Assembly: GCA_963674805.2 (NCBI GenBank)
Contig: CAXXNY010000005.1
Location: forward strand, 186,001-250,000
Reading direction: 5' to 3'
DNA from: CALMFG01 sp963674805
Lineage (GTDB): Bacteria; Bacillota; Clostridia; Christensenellales; CALMFG01
Length of the DNA: 64,000 bases
A model generated the notes under the pieces. It searched no databases. It worked only from the letters and a program-made list of their open reading frames with translations, and was not told the DNA's origin. Position numbers and translations under genes: made by a program. Shown in pieces: positions 63,874 through 64,000 of the stretch (the first letter of the stretch is position 1; each line of letters starts with the position of its first letter).

Positions 63874-64000
63874 TGTTCCGGAATATATCGCAGAAAGCGC
63901 TTATAAAGGCTTTAAAGGAAAGATGATTATCGTTCTCATGGGCGTGATGCATAAAAGGATGCATAGGCAGATCGCAGGGCGCATGAACATCCTGCCGGAT
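63863..64000 (+). CDS. unidentified gene start (3' end outside window)
   Basis: Frame open from ATG 63863 to the window end, 46 codons. GGAG 9 bases upstream. The visible part (NNVPEYIAESAYKGFKGKM, then HKRMHRQIAGRMNILPD) is amphipathic and basic; it is reminiscent of the region before motif I in some SAM-dependent methyltransferases, but motif I is not visible. It overlaps truA by 11 bp, so probably same operon. In most Firmicutes rplM follows truA; this is not rplM. Confidence 0.55.
   Translation, partial: MRNNVPEYIAESAYKGFKGKMIIVLMGVMHKRMHRQIAGRMNILPD

Overview
The window is a stretch of housekeeping chromosome from a Gram-positive anaerobe of the Bacillota, most likely class Clostridia; I cannot place it more finely. 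The clues are formate-tetrahydrofolate ligase, spoVG, a stand-alone CarD protein, an L7Ae-type protein ahead of rpsL, zinc-binding S14 and S4, the KOW-domain protein between map and infA, an unusually long L17, and strong AGGAGG-type ribosome-binding sites with frequent GTG and TTG starts. Base composition is moderate and even, and I see no transposase, phage gene, tRNA, rRNA or CRISPR array.

Layout. 1-3.5 kb: the 3' end of fhs, a MobA-like nucleotidyltransferase and a tail-anchored protein of unknown function (both minus), then deoC and spoVG (plus). 3.5-19.3 kb is almost all minus strand. Read in its own direction it starts with glmU-prs-HAD-pth-mfd, followed by a PrsA/SurA-like foldase lipoprotein, rqcP-ispDF, a membrane-anchored unknown, radA, a DUF975 membrane protein and a secreted NHL beta-propeller protein. 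This is a scrambled version of the glmU-prs-pth-mfd-yabO and radA-yacL-ispD-ispF neighbourhoods of other Firmicutes. 19.5-21.2 kb: carD and a PIN-TRAM membrane protein. 

21.2-29.8 kb: a 565-bp gap with a promoter and a strongly foldable leader, then rpoB, rpoC and a zinc-ribbon-like membrane protein. 29.8-34.6 kb is the str operon (L7Ae, rpsL, rpsG, fusA, tuf), with its own promoter and a perfect-palindrome terminator. 34.7-44.5 kb interrupts the usual tuf-rpsJ junction: a DUF1015 protein with a 500-residue charged repeat tail, aspartate kinase, an AEC transporter, long-type PurL, a GtrA protein and a 56-residue membrane protein with its own promoter and terminator. 44.5-60.5 kb holds the S10, spc and alpha operons in canonical order (rpsJ to rplQ, with secY, adk, map, the KOW protein, infA and rpmJ). 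60.6-64 kb holds the ECF transporter module ecfA1-ecfA2-ecfT, truA and the start of an unidentified gene.

Most of the window makes the transcription and translation machinery, with supporting functions: transcription-coupled repair, ribosome rescue, initiator Met processing, protein export, nucleotide and isoprenoid precursors. The least explained parts are the structured rpoB leader, the DUF1015 repeat tail, several small or membrane proteins of unknown function embedded among ribosomal operons, and operator-like palindromes in two promoter regions. Everything is read by eye; domain calls rest on motif recognition, not database searches.
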